From a virus, in the IMG/VR virus record IMGVR_UViG_3300031521_000030, positions 33,129 to 97,128 of that record: a stretch of DNA of 64,000 bases. One strand, written 5' to 3'. The number at the start of each line of letters is the position of its first letter. The stretch's first letter is position 1. Position numbers and translations under genes: made by a program. Positions 6,959 through 14,276 of the stretch are shown one piece after another. Under the pieces are notes generated by a model, which did no database searches, was not told the origin of the DNA, and saw only the letters and a list, made by a program, of their open reading frames with translations.

Positions 6959-6964
6959 CACGGC

Positions 6965-7204
6965 ATGCAACAAGCCGAATTTGAAGCGATCAAAACCGAA
7001 GCCTACAGCCGCTTCGCCGACGCAACCGTTCGGATGGGCGAGGATGAGATCATCCACGTTTACCTCTTCCCGACCGGGGTGTTTGAATCCCGCTCCAACC
7101 CACTCTCAACCATGACCACCTCGGAGACATTCTTCGGCGACAACGACCAAGACGGGGTGGCCGAACTATACCGCGACCTAATCGCCCGCCGGGCGGCCAA
7201 ATAA
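6965..7204 (+). CDS. hypothetical acidic protein
   Basis: A 79-residue protein, first in the operon driven by P5. The predicted mRNA is leaderless. A short gap of 1 base leads to the polymerase-like gene. No family is recognised. Confidence 0.65.
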   Translation: MQQAEFEAIKTEAYSRFADATVRMGEDEIIHVYLFPTGVFESRSNPLSTMTTSETFFGDNDQDGVAELYRDLIARRAAK

Positions 7205-7205
7205 T

Positions 7206-8354
7206 ATGAGCGAAGATCAATGCCCAACCGGGGGGCCAAACCCGGACAAGCCAAAGATTGCCATGATGGGTGTTACGACCGGGCGCATTAGTTGCTCGGC
7301 GGGGCTAAACTTCTCCAACATCCCCCGCGAACTGTTTGGCCCCCCGGCCCGCCAAATCTTCATCCCAGACCCGCAGCCGGTCATCATTGAATGTGACCTT
7401 GCCAACATTGGCCCGGACCCGGTGCGGTTGACCGCAACCCTTGCAAGCAACACCGAGGACGCCTTGGAGTTAATGCGGGCGGCGGTGCTCCGGGGGGAGG
7501 AGGAAGATATGAGCGCCGACATGTTGAAGTGGGAGAGGGGGGAGAGGTTGGCCTATATTGCCTTGGTCGCCCAACAAGACCGGGACGAGGCCGCCGACAG
7601 GGAGTTGGCGCTTAGAACCGGCAACGATGTCCTCCGGGAAGGCTACGCCTATGCGTGGGTCCTTTATGGGTTTGGCACTAGCCTTTGGGGCAGCCTTGCT
7701 ATTAGCCCCTCGTTTGTCAACTTTGCCAAGTGGCCCCGCTCCGAGGAGGGGGAGGAGGTTGACCATTGGCTCCCCTTTGAATGTGACAACCAAGGGGGCA
7801 ACGGGCTGGACACAACATGGGTTGAGGGTTTCTACCGTGAGGAGGTGGCGCGACAGATCATGGGCCATGCCAACATCGCCCCCAACCAACGCATCCTCTA
7901 CCGGGTTGACCCCCCGGTTTATACCACCGACTATTGGGGCGAGGGTGATGCGGAGTATGATTGGCGCGAGGTTGGCCGGGTTAAAGTATCCGCCCGCGCA
8001 ACCAAGTGGCGGTGGGTTGAGTTTGACCGGGACAATAAGCGCATCAAGCGCATCCGGGCGCATAACAGGCGCATCCTCCAACGCAAGGTCCTCACCGAGC
8101 TTGATAAGCTCCACATCATTTATTCCCACCGTTGCGACACGGGTTGCATGGGGCCGGTGACAAGCCGCACGGCCCGCCTATGCAGCAACGCCCGGCACTT
8201 GGGGCAGCATAGTTACACGGACCTTTGCAGCGTGACCATCCATGCCAACTGCAACTTCGACCTCCTCAAGAAGAACCTCGCCCGCAAGGCCCACGCCCAA
8301 TACCCGCACATCTCAAGGGTGTTGGTTGAGGGTCTGCATGGCCGCTATTACTAA
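7206..8354 (+). CDS. degenerate DNA polymerase A-like protein
   Basis: A 382-residue protein. Residues 24-67 read TTGRISCSAGLNFSNIPRE, then FIPDP, then VIIECDLANIG. This matches the family-A signature TGR-x-S...N-x-Q-N-I-P...F-x-P...D-Y-S-Q (motif A), with the catalytic Asp kept as D64. A possible O-helix follows (R144, then Y154-G155), but the conserved Lys is missing and the spacing is two residues short. No clear HDE motif C is present (only a doubtful IHANCNFD). The exonuclease and thumb domains are absent and the C-terminal half is unrecognised. It is therefore likely an inactive or repurposed relative, not the replicative polymerase. Confidence 0.6.
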   Translation: MSEDQCPTGGPNPDKPKIAMMGVTTGRISCSAGLNFSNIPRELFGPPARQIFIPDPQPVIIECDLANIGPDPVRLTATLASNTEDALELMRAAVLRGEEEDMSADMLKWERGERLAYIALVAQQDRDEAADRELALRTGNDVLREGYAYAWVLYGFGTSLWGSLAISPSFVNFAKWPRSEEGEEVDHWLPFECDNQGGNGLDTTWVEGFYREEVARQIMGHANIAPNQRILYRVDPPVYTTDYWGEGDAEYDWREVGRVKVSARATKWRWVEFDRDNKRIKRIRAHNRRILQRKVLTELDKLHIIYSHRCDTGCMGPVTSRTARLCSNARHLGQHSYTDLCSVTIHANCNFDLLKKNLARKAHAQYPHISRVLVEGLHGRYY

Positions 8355-8357
8355 ACC

Positions 8358-8540
8358 ATGGCCCGGCCCACCAAATGGTGCGGAACGTGCAAGGGCAACA
8401 AGCCCCTCGCCGACTTCACCAAAGACAAAACGAGCAAGGATGGGCTCGCCCGACATTGCAAAGGTTGCCTCAATAAACGCCAAAACAAACTCCGCCAACG
8501 CCACCGAACACACTCCGGCTTTGGCACCTATGCCCCATGA
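8358..8540 (+). CDS. zinc-ribbon small protein
   Basis: A 60-residue protein with CGTCKGNKPLADFTKD and then HCKGCLNKRQNK. This is the CxxC...CxxC zinc ribbon with the KPLxxF core that is common in phage small proteins and in front of some HNH domains. The basic C-terminus suggests nucleic-acid binding. It overlaps the next gene by 4 bases. Confidence 0.75.
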   Translation: MARPTKWCGTCKGNKPLADFTKDKTSKDGLARHCKGCLNKRQNKLRQRHRTHSGFGTYAP

Positions 8541-8731
8541 CATTATCAGCATACAACCAGATGGAGGATGGCATACTAGCCAACCTCCAAGAACGAGCCT
8601 ACAACGGTGACAATGGGGCGGCGGCCACCGCCCTCGCCCACATCGTTAATGCCAAACGCCAAATCGGCGACTGGCAAATAGCCAAGGACAAGGAGAAGCG
8701 GAAAGCCGCAAGGGATGGAGGTGTTGAATGA
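8537..8731 (+). CDS. small hypothetical protein
   Basis: A 64-residue helical protein with a charged C-terminus (KDKEKRKAARDGG). It overlaps both neighbours by 4 bases, which supports translation. No family is recognised. Confidence 0.6.
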   Translation: MTLSAYNQMEDGILANLQERAYNGDNGAAATALAHIVNAKRQIGDWQIAKDKEKRKAARDGGVE

Positions 8732-8931
8732 TCCTTCGCAACCGGGACGGCCATTGGATAGGCAAGGTCAGCGGGTTGGGGACGGACATTTGCTCCATCA
8801 ACATGGAGTCCGACATCCTCAAGGCCGAGGACTTCACCGAGGAGCAAGCCAAGTTCCTTGAGCGGATTGAACGGGAAAAATATGACTGGTTCATTGCAAG
8901 GCCCGTTCTTTTTAGGAAGGGGGCCAGATGA
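8728..8931 (+). CDS. small hypothetical protein
   Basis: A 67-residue protein with an acidic middle (KAEDFTEEQAKFLERIE) and a C-terminal strand. ATGA overlaps at both ends. Function unknown. Confidence 0.6.
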   Translation: MILRNRDGHWIGKVSGLGTDICSINMESDILKAEDFTEEQAKFLERIEREKYDWFIARPVLFRKGAR

Positions 8932-9395
8932 TCTTTACCCCCGAGCAATCAGCGGCAGCCCTCAACGCCTCCGTCGCCCGGCAAGAGGCGGGGAATTTTG
9001 AGGTTTACACGCACCTCTTCGATATGGGGAGCCATGAAGTAACATGGGACATCCATGGCATCAAGCACACCATGGCCCGCCGGGCGGCCCTGCACCCCGA
9101 GCGCATGGTTGACCTTCCCCCGGCTGCGGTTGCCATGTTTTACGGCATGCGGACGGAATGGGATGACGGCGACCACCTCTACGCCATGGGCGTGGACCTT
9201 GCCAATCCAATCATCATCATCGACCACCCCAGCAATGGCCGCCGGTTTGCCGAGCCCGGCTTCCCCCCGTTCCTCATCATTGATGGTTGGCACCGCATTA
9301 TCCGGGCCTTTGGGGAGGGGAAAGGGTTGCGGGGTTTCATTTTAACAGAGGAGGAAGAAAGGTTGCATAGGCGGCAGGATGTCATCATGGTATAG
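8928..9395 (+). CDS. ParB/sulfiredoxin-fold-like protein
   Basis: A 155-residue protein. Residues 115-130 read FLIIDGWHRIIRAFGEG, which fits the ParB N-terminal/sulfiredoxin signature (D-G-x-H-R-x-x-R-A). NPIIIID before it and GFILTEEEE after it suit the strands of that fold. In phages this fold occurs in modification or DNA-binding proteins of varied role. The usual helix-turn-helix of full ParB is absent. It is last in the P5 operon and is followed by a strong terminator. Confidence 0.6.
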   Translation: MIFTPEQSAAALNASVARQEAGNFEVYTHLFDMGSHEVTWDIHGIKHTMARRAALHPERMVDLPPAAVAMFYGMRTEWDDGDHLYAMGVDLANPIIIIDHPSNGRRFAEPGFPPFLIIDGWHRIIRAFGEGKGLRGFILTEEEERLHRRQDVIMV

Positions 9396-9418
9396 GCCAA
9401 ACGAATTTTGCATAGGGA

Positions 9419-9450
9419 GGGCACTTGGGGAAACCTGAGTGTCCTTTTTT
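9419..9450 (+). terminator. intrinsic terminator
   Basis: An 11-bp stem with some G-U pairs (GGGCACTTGGG / CCTGAGTGTCC) is closed by a GAAA tetraloop and followed at once by six T. It ends one base before promoter P6, so it separates two transcription units. Confidence 0.85.
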
Positions 9451-9451
9451 G

Positions 9452-9480
9452 TTGCCAATTATACGGTTAAGCATTAACGT
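9452..9480 (+). promoter_or_regulatory. promoter P6
   Basis: TTGCCA 9452-9457, spacer ATTATACGGTTAA plus 4, TAACGT 9475-9480. The first ATG is 8 bases after the -10 and opens an 11-codon leader frame. Confidence 0.75.
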
Positions 9481-9488
9481 GGCCTTCT

Positions 9489-9524
9489 ATGCGAACCATC
9501 TATAAACTGCGGGGGGCCTTTTAA
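9489..9524 (+). CDS. 11-residue leader peptide frame
   Basis: ATG to TAA, reading MRTIYKLRGAF, at the 5' end of the P6 transcript and ending one base before the next ATG at 9526. Its position suggests it lets ribosomes load on a leaderless mRNA and re-initiate on the following gene. No sequence homology is claimed. Confidence 0.4.
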   Translation: MRTIYKLRGAF

Positions 9525-9525
9525 C

Positions 9526-9930
9526 ATGGACGGATACGATGAGGAGGAGCAATCCATCACCATGGCCAGTGTCCTGCTCGATATGGCACGGAGGGGGTTG
9601 CCTTGCCAATCCATGGTCCTCACGCCAAACGTGGAAACCGGGCGGGAGATGTTTACCACCATCTTCCTGCTTGGCCCTGATGCGTTGAAGCGGGCGGGGG
9701 CCTTCCTCCCCTTGTTCATGCACTACCAACAACCCCCCGGCAAATTCATGCTGCAACTCGCGGCAAGCGACCCCATCATATTCATCTGCGAGTGGATGAG
9801 GGAAACCCGCCACCCGTGGTCCAAGGTTGTAACCATCTTTGGGGGCACGCCGTTCATCCACCTGTCCTTCTATGGGGAGTCCATTGCCAAGGAAGCCCTT
9901 GGTATCTTCGCAAACATTGTGGAGCTTTGA
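9526..9930 (+). CDS. hypothetical protein
   Basis: A 134-residue protein with an acidic N-terminus and hydrophobic strands (FTTIFLLGPDALKRAG; DPIIFICEWM). It is the only gene of substance between P6 and P7. No family is recognised. It probably depends on translational coupling to the 11-codon leader. Confidence 0.6.
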   Translation: MDGYDEEEQSITMASVLLDMARRGLPCQSMVLTPNVETGREMFTTIFLLGPDALKRAGAFLPLFMHYQQPPGKFMLQLAASDPIIFICEWMRETRHPWSKVVTIFGGTPFIHLSFYGESIAKEALGIFANIVEL

Positions 9931-9939
9931 TGAAATCCC

Positions 9940-9968
9940 TTGCCAATTAGTCGGTTAAACCCTATCCA
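9940..9968 (+). promoter_or_regulatory. promoter P7
   Basis: TTGCCA 9940-9945, spacer ATTAGTCGGTTAA plus 4, TATCCA 9963-9968. An ATG follows 6 bases later at 9975, exactly as at P1-P5, but opens only an 8-residue frame. Confidence 0.75.
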
Positions 9969-9974
9969 TTCGTA

Positions 9975-10001
9975 ATGCTGCAACAAGTTGCAGTAAACTA
10001 A
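9975..10001 (+). CDS. leaderless 8-residue frame spanning a dyad
   Basis: MLQQVAVN followed by TAA, starting at the predicted transcription start of P7. Codons 2-6 are the dyad TGCAACAAGTTGCA. It may be a regulatory leader or an operator that happens to be open. Confidence 0.35.
   Translation: MLQQVAVN
9979..9992. repeat. dispersed dyad site 6 (AA centre)
   Basis: Exact copy just downstream of the predicted start of P7, where a bound protein would block transcription. Confidence 0.85.
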
Positions 10002-10020
10002 AAACCAAAGGCCAACAACC

Positions 10021-10275
10021 ATGACCGCCACAATCCAAGACATCACAGACCACCTTGAAAACAAAGTGGAGACACTAACCCCAAACGACACCGTTGTGCT
10101 TACCGCGTTGCGGAAGTTTGAGCCGGACCATTTGGCGTGCATCCGGGAGTTGCCGGGCGGCAAGCTGGAAATCCTCACCATGCCGCCAACCAAACAAAAT
10201 ATCAGGCAAGCGGACTTGTGGGCTATGGCTTTCGGGTCTGTGCTGGGTATGCCCTATACGCCCCAACCCCTATGA
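10021..10275 (+). CDS. hypothetical protein
   Basis: An 84-residue protein, first substantial gene of the P7 operon. It has a helical N-terminus (IQDITDHLENKVETL). It overlaps the next gene by 4 bases. No family is recognised. Confidence 0.6.
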   Translation: MTATIQDITDHLENKVETLTPNDTVVLTALRKFEPDHLACIRELPGGKLEILTMPPTKQNIRQADLWAMAFGSVLGMPYTPQPL

Positions 10276-10610
10276 GTGAACTTCCCGCCGTAACCGTTGT
10301 GGCGCGGACAAGGAGCCGGGTTGAGCCAACCCCCGTCCCCGTCGTTGCCGTCCCAACCGTTGCCGTCCGCGTCCGAACCCGACCGGCACCCCCGGTGGTT
10401 GCCCGCATTACCAACAAGCCCCGCAAACTTGGGGACCCCCGCAAGCCATTGTGGGAGATTTGGGGAAGGCCCCCCGGCAAGACCGGCCCGGTTATGTATT
10501 GCGCGGAATACCATGCCGACACCGAAGCCGGGGTTAGGGCGCTGTGGGTCAACAACTTTGTCGATCAAGATTATGAAATTCTATCCCTCTGCCTTGCCAA
10601 ATCCAAATGA
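10272..10610 (+). CDS. hypothetical protein
   Basis: A 112-residue protein. The N-terminal half is a low-complexity Val/Pro/Arg stretch (VAVPTVAVRVRTRPAPPVV) and the C-terminal half is folded-looking (PVMYCAEYHADTEAGVRALW). ATG 10272 is chosen for the ATGA overlap. Unknown function. Confidence 0.55.
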   Translation: MSELPAVTVVARTRSRVEPTPVPVVAVPTVAVRVRTRPAPPVVARITNKPRKLGDPRKPLWEIWGRPPGKTGPVMYCAEYHADTEAGVRALWVNNFVDQDYEILSLCLAKSK

Positions 10611-11173
10611 GCCAACCTATGCCCTTTGATGCCCAAAAAGCCGTCCTTGATATGGCGGAAGCAATCTTCGAGGCATCCTACCCCGAAATCCCAAAGCACA
10701 AGGGATGCGTCTTTTGGGCGTCCGCCATGGCCCAATCACTCACAACCTTTGGCGTGCAAGCCCGACTTTGCGCGGGGTCCGCCCAATGGTTGTTCCGGCC
10801 CCTGCCACCGGGCGATGGCCCCAATGCCTTCTCCTACGTGTTTGATACGAAGGAGGCATTCGCCCAACTTGAGCGGGGGATGCTCCCCGAGATGCACGCA
10901 TGGGTTATCCTTGGGACCGAGCATAGGGACTCGTCGAAGGTCACCATCGTTGATGCAAGCAGCAAATACCAACCGCAACAAGCCAAGGAGATGTGCGGTT
11001 ACGATTGGCACCCGGACTACATGCCACCGGCTTGGCTTTGGATGACTTTGCCGGAGATGGCCAAACAAGAGCAGGTCCTCTATATGCCGGACATGACTGC
11101 CACAACTATGGTCCGAGGCTTCCTTCAATCCTACCACCTCAGAAAATATGGCAAGTCTCCCAGCATTTATTGA
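10607..11173 (+). CDS. Cys-His-Asp (papain/transglutaminase-like) protein
   Basis: A 188-residue protein. The order C34 (HKGCVFWASAMAQSL), H97 (MHAWVI) and D116 (VTIVDAS) has the spacing and local sequence of papain-like or transglutaminase-like proteins. There the Cys starts a helix, His lies in a H-A-W strand and Asp in the next strand. No secretion signal is visible. Substrate is unknown. The end overlaps the next gene by 26 bases. Confidence 0.55.
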   Translation: MSQPMPFDAQKAVLDMAEAIFEASYPEIPKHKGCVFWASAMAQSLTTFGVQARLCAGSAQWLFRPLPPGDGPNAFSYVFDTKEAFAQLERGMLPEMHAWVILGTEHRDSSKVTIVDASSKYQPQQAKEMCGYDWHPDYMPPAWLWMTLPEMAKQEQVLYMPDMTATTMVRGFLQSYHLRKYGKSPSIY

Positions 11174-12161
11174 ATTGACCCGGACGGTCCTCTATAACCG
11201 CCAACCCGGCCACGATAAGGTTTATGTCGTTGCCCTGATGGCAAGCACGGTTATCCACCAAGGGGAGCCCCGAGCCTTCACGGTGCAATGCTCCAACGGT
11301 CGCCGGAGCGTCTATGATGCGGGCAACGAGTTGACGGGGGCCAAAATCCAAGCGTTCCCCGTTGGGTGGGCCGGGGGCCAAGGGGCCTTCCGGGAGGCGG
11401 TGGGATTCTTCGATAGGACGATCAATGACAAGGTTCTGACAAAGCAATACACAGCCCGCCCCGATGGCCTAACCCCAATGATGCCCCTCGCATGCGATGC
11501 GGGCTTGTGGCGGTTTGTAGCTTTGGACGACCCCCTCTATGGTGCCACCCTATTCAATGCGGTCTGCCTCAAGATCATTGCAACCGTCCGGCAGATGAAC
11601 ACGGAGCGCATTGCCGCCCAAACCGCCCTTGATGATCCCATGAACGAGGCGGGGCTTGTGACCGGCAACGAAAACCATGACGTAAATTGCTCATGCGCCC
11701 AATGCCGACTCATCCATCAGTTCTCCCATTGGGACAAGGATGATAGGAAGGTGCTGCCAACCTCACCCCATAACGTCCCCAACCGGGAGCAACTGGCCGA
11801 AATCCAACGGGCCACCCGCCTTGCTGAAATCCTCAAAGAAGCGGCAGAGCCCTTGCTAAACAAGCCGGGCATGTCACGTGCCCGCCTGTTGCAGTTGACC
11901 CAAGAGGTCCGGGACATGGTTGAGCGCCCCACCCGCCTACGCAACTTCCTCCTCCCCTTGCAATTGTTTGTGGAGGACCGGGGCTTGGAAGCAAGCATCC
12001 CCTTGCTGCGGGTTTTCGATGAGGCCCTGACCAAATATATGTCGGGGAACTCCGATTGGGCGGTCATGCCCGAGGCGGTCATGCGGGCCGAGGCTATGGA
12101 GATCATCCGGGTCCATAGGAACCCGGCCATGTTCCCCCGCAAAAGGATGATTGAGATGTGA
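11148..12161 (+). CDS. hypothetical protein with R-M-I-E-M tail
   Basis: A 337-residue protein. It has a possible zinc site in the middle (NHDVNCSCAQCRLIH) and a long helical C-terminal half. It ends FPRKRMIEM, close to the PRKGRSIEM and PKGRVIDMG tails seen elsewhere in the window. ATG 11148 overlaps the upstream gene; a later start cannot be excluded. No family is recognised. Confidence 0.6.
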   Translation: MASLPAFIELTRTVLYNRQPGHDKVYVVALMASTVIHQGEPRAFTVQCSNGRRSVYDAGNELTGAKIQAFPVGWAGGQGAFREAVGFFDRTINDKVLTKQYTARPDGLTPMMPLACDAGLWRFVALDDPLYGATLFNAVCLKIIATVRQMNTERIAAQTALDDPMNEAGLVTGNENHDVNCSCAQCRLIHQFSHWDKDDRKVLPTSPHNVPNREQLAEIQRATRLAEILKEAAEPLLNKPGMSRARLLQLTQEVRDMVERPTRLRNFLLPLQLFVEDRGLEASIPLLRVFDEALTKYMSGNSDWAVMPEAVMRAEAMEIIRVHRNPAMFPRKRMIEM

Positions 12162-12166
12162 GGGTT

Positions 12167-12185
12167 TCCCCAATGAGTCGGTTAA
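12167..12185 (+). promoter_or_regulatory. degenerate promoter copy
   Basis: TCCCCAATGAGTCGGTTAA keeps the spacer of the promoter family. The -35 is damaged and no TA-rich -10 follows at the correct distance. It lies 67 bases before the intact P8. Confidence 0.4.
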
Positions 12186-12233
12186 AGAAAAGCCGGTTGT
12201 AGGGGAAAAACGGGTGATGGGGTAAGAAACTCC

Positions 12234-12262
12234 TTGCCAATTAGTCGGTTAAACCATAAAGC
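12234..12262 (+). promoter_or_regulatory. promoter P8
   Basis: TTGCCA 12234-12239, spacer ATTAGTCGGTTAA plus 4, TAAAGC 12257-12262. The gene starts at 12282, leaving a leader of roughly 13 bases. Confidence 0.7.
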
Positions 12263-12281
12263 ATCAGGTAGTTACAAACTT

Positions 12282-12689
12282 ATGCCATACCGAATCCTCC
12301 ACCTCTCAACCGGCACAAAGCTCCCCGTAGAGCCCACCGAGTTGGGGGCGCAATCCGCCGCTACGGCGTTCCTGCAAAAGCAACTCGAAAGTTCCCTCCG
12401 GGGCCGGGCTCTACTTTCCAACCTCAAAAACAAGCGCGTCTCATGGGCCTACGCCAAACGCTTCATCCTTGTTGAGAGGATCAAAGCGGGGTGGGTCCAA
12501 ACCCGCAACGGGCGCATCGTCCCGGACATGCGGGACCTCTCCGACGCCGACGACTGCCTCCTATTTGTGGTAGGGGACAACAACCGCCACCTCGGCACCT
12601 ATGACACAACCGAGGAAGCATTCATCGACGCCAAGAATTTCAAGTCCTACGACGCCAGCCGCGTTTCCAAGTTTCTTATCATCCCATGA
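12282..12689 (+). CDS. hypothetical protein
   Basis: A 135-residue protein. ATG 12282 is the first start behind P8; an upstream in-frame TTG lies inside the promoter itself. A helical, basic first half (QKQLESSLRGRALLSNLK) is followed by a strand-rich region. It overlaps the next gene by 4 bases. Confidence 0.6.
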   Translation: MPYRILHLSTGTKLPVEPTELGAQSAATAFLQKQLESSLRGRALLSNLKNKRVSWAYAKRFILVERIKAGWVQTRNGRIVPDMRDLSDADDCLLFVVGDNNRHLGTYDTTEEAFIDAKNFKSYDASRVSKFLIIP

Positions 12690-12934
12690 ACCAACCAGCA
12701 TATATCATCAAAGTTGCCCCCAAGGGGGAAGCCACGCACACCATTGACACCCTCAACCCTCGGGTCCGGGGTGAACGCAAATGGGAGCCCCAACGCTACC
12801 TCAATGTCAACGGGGAGGTGGGCCAAGCCGGGCTGCAATCCTTTGCAATTGTCAACGGGTTGGCAAGCGGGCGGGACTTTGAACGCAGCCGGGTCCGCAT
12901 CGCCCCCATCGTTTCCCGCCCGAGGGCCTACTAA
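12686..12934 (+). CDS. hypothetical protein
   Basis: An 82-residue, basic, strand-rich protein. It overlaps the upstream gene (ATGA), and the next start follows its stop directly. No family is recognised. Confidence 0.55.
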   Translation: MNQPAYIIKVAPKGEATHTIDTLNPRVRGERKWEPQRYLNVNGEVGQAGLQSFAIVNGLASGRDFERSRVRIAPIVSRPRAY

Positions 12935-13042
12935 ATGAGGGCACCAAAACCAACCGCGTGGGAATGGGCCAAGGAGATCACCGGGGCAATTTGCTTTTTC
13001 ATCTTCCTTGCCGCCTTCCTGTTTGCGATGTGCGCCCTATGA
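12935..13042 (+). CDS. single-span membrane peptide
   Basis: A 35-residue protein with one hydrophobic segment at residues 15-34 (ITGAICFFIFLAAFLFAMCA) after a short charged N-terminus. It starts right after the previous stop and overlaps the next gene by 4 bases. It is probably a small inner-membrane protein; the role is unknown. Confidence 0.55.
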   Translation: MRAPKPTAWEWAKEITGAICFFIFLAAFLFAMCAL

Positions 13043-13434
13043 ATCCCGCAACAACCAGCTTCCCCCCGGTGGGGCTTGATTGTGCCGATTGTGGTCAACC
13101 CCAATACCAAACCCCGAGTGGCCCATGCTGCATCAATGGGCACGGCGGGGCCGATGGGATTCCCCATGGACCCCAAACCCCGAAGGATAATGCCGCCCAA
13201 CTCAGCGACCTTGAAATGGATGCCATGATTGAGGCCGTCTATTGGCGCTGGCGCTTATGGGGGGCCGCCGAGGTGCTAGAGGGCAATGCGGAAAGTATCC
13301 CCATGCAGTTCACAACCTTGGAGCCTATCATCGAGAAGACCCTTGATGCTTTGCGGCTTGACCTTGGCCCGGTAGAACGCGCCCGGTTCGTGCATAAGCT
13401 CCAAGTCCGAGCCCTCTTTAACTCCCCCGTCTAA
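13039..13434 (+). CDS. protein with N-terminal Cys cluster
   Basis: A 131-residue protein. The start has LDCADCGQPQYQ and then CCINGHGG, a compact zinc-ribbon-like site. An acidic helical domain follows (LSDLEMDAMIEAVYWRWRL). ATG 13039 is chosen for its overlap with the membrane peptide gene. Function unknown. Confidence 0.6.
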   Translation: MNPATTSFPPVGLDCADCGQPQYQTPSGPCCINGHGGADGIPHGPQTPKDNAAQLSDLEMDAMIEAVYWRWRLWGAAEVLEGNAESIPMQFTTLEPIIEKTLDALRLDLGPVERARFVHKLQVRALFNSPV

Positions 13435-13709
13435 TGCTCACCCAACGCGACAAGTGGCTTGTCTTTGGCCTTGGCATCAAAACCCTCAAGGGCGGGATGC
13501 GATCCTATGAGGTGACCCAAGACATAGTGCCCGCCCCCACCAAGGAGGAGGCATTGGAGAGAACCTTTGATGCCCGCAGCAAGGAATACCCGGAGTTCAT
13601 TCTCCAAGACGCCGAGTTGCTCATTGATACCATGTGGACCCAGCGCAAACTTTATGATGAAAAAGTCGAAGTAACCGAGCACCGCTTTGCAACCCGAACA
13701 CAATGCTAA
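13434..13709 (+). CDS. hypothetical protein
   Basis: A 91-residue protein whose start overlaps the upstream stop (TAATG). It is followed directly by a dyad. The sequence KWLVFGLGIKTLKGGMRSYEV suggests a small beta sheet. No family is recognised. Confidence 0.6.
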   Translation: MLTQRDKWLVFGLGIKTLKGGMRSYEVTQDIVPAPTKEEALERTFDARSKEYPEFILQDAELLIDTMWTQRKLYDEKVEVTEHRFATRTQC

Positions 13710-13714
13710 CCCGC

Positions 13715-13728
13715 TGCAACTTGTTGCA
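13715..13728. repeat. dispersed dyad site 7 (TT centre)
   Basis: Exact copy in the 39-base gap between two genes. Confidence 0.85.
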
Positions 13729-13748
13729 GTAAAAACCAACGCCAACTC

Positions 13749-14276
13749 ATGCAGATATTCATTCCCGACATCGGAACCCAACTCCAACTCATCCAGTCAT
13801 GGGCCTTTGTAATCCATCTGGAAAGGCGCAACGCCCCTCTCCTCCTAGCCAGCGGCCTAAGCAAGTTCATCACCCTTGGGTCCGTCCCCGGCTACGATGA
13901 GGACTCCCGCAAGCAACGCGAGGGACAAATCCAAACCACCGGGGACGGTTGGTATAGCCACCATCCGGTTTCCTTCCGGGGCCGGTGCATGTCAAAGCAA
14001 TCCCACGCCCATTATTTCAGTCTCGAAACCACGGCGCTGGAACTCATTGCACTCCCCAAAGGTGCCGTTCTAACGGTTGACCGCATTTATATCCGGCGGG
14101 GGATGTCGGCATACTCCTCGATTTCCTTCCGCATTGCAAAAGGCACCATGAGCACCATTGCCCATGCAACGGGAACCGAGCCCTTTGCCTCCAAGAAGGT
14201 GGTTCGGTTTTGGGCAAAGCTCGCCGATGTCAATACCATGCAAGCCATTGCGCTTTCAGAATGGGAGGCCAAATGA
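13749..14276 (+). CDS. hypothetical protein
   Basis: A 175-residue protein. The central part (LELIALPKGAVLTVDRIYIRRG ... ISFRI) resembles small beta-rich phage proteins that recur in accessory regions. It overlaps the HD-domain gene by 4 bases. No function assigned. Confidence 0.6.
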   Translation: MQIFIPDIGTQLQLIQSWAFVIHLERRNAPLLLASGLSKFITLGSVPGYDEDSRKQREGQIQTTGDGWYSHHPVSFRGRCMSKQSHAHYFSLETTALELIALPKGAVLTVDRIYIRRGMSAYSSISFRIAKGTMSTIAHATGTEPFASKKVVRFWAKLADVNTMQAIALSEWEAK

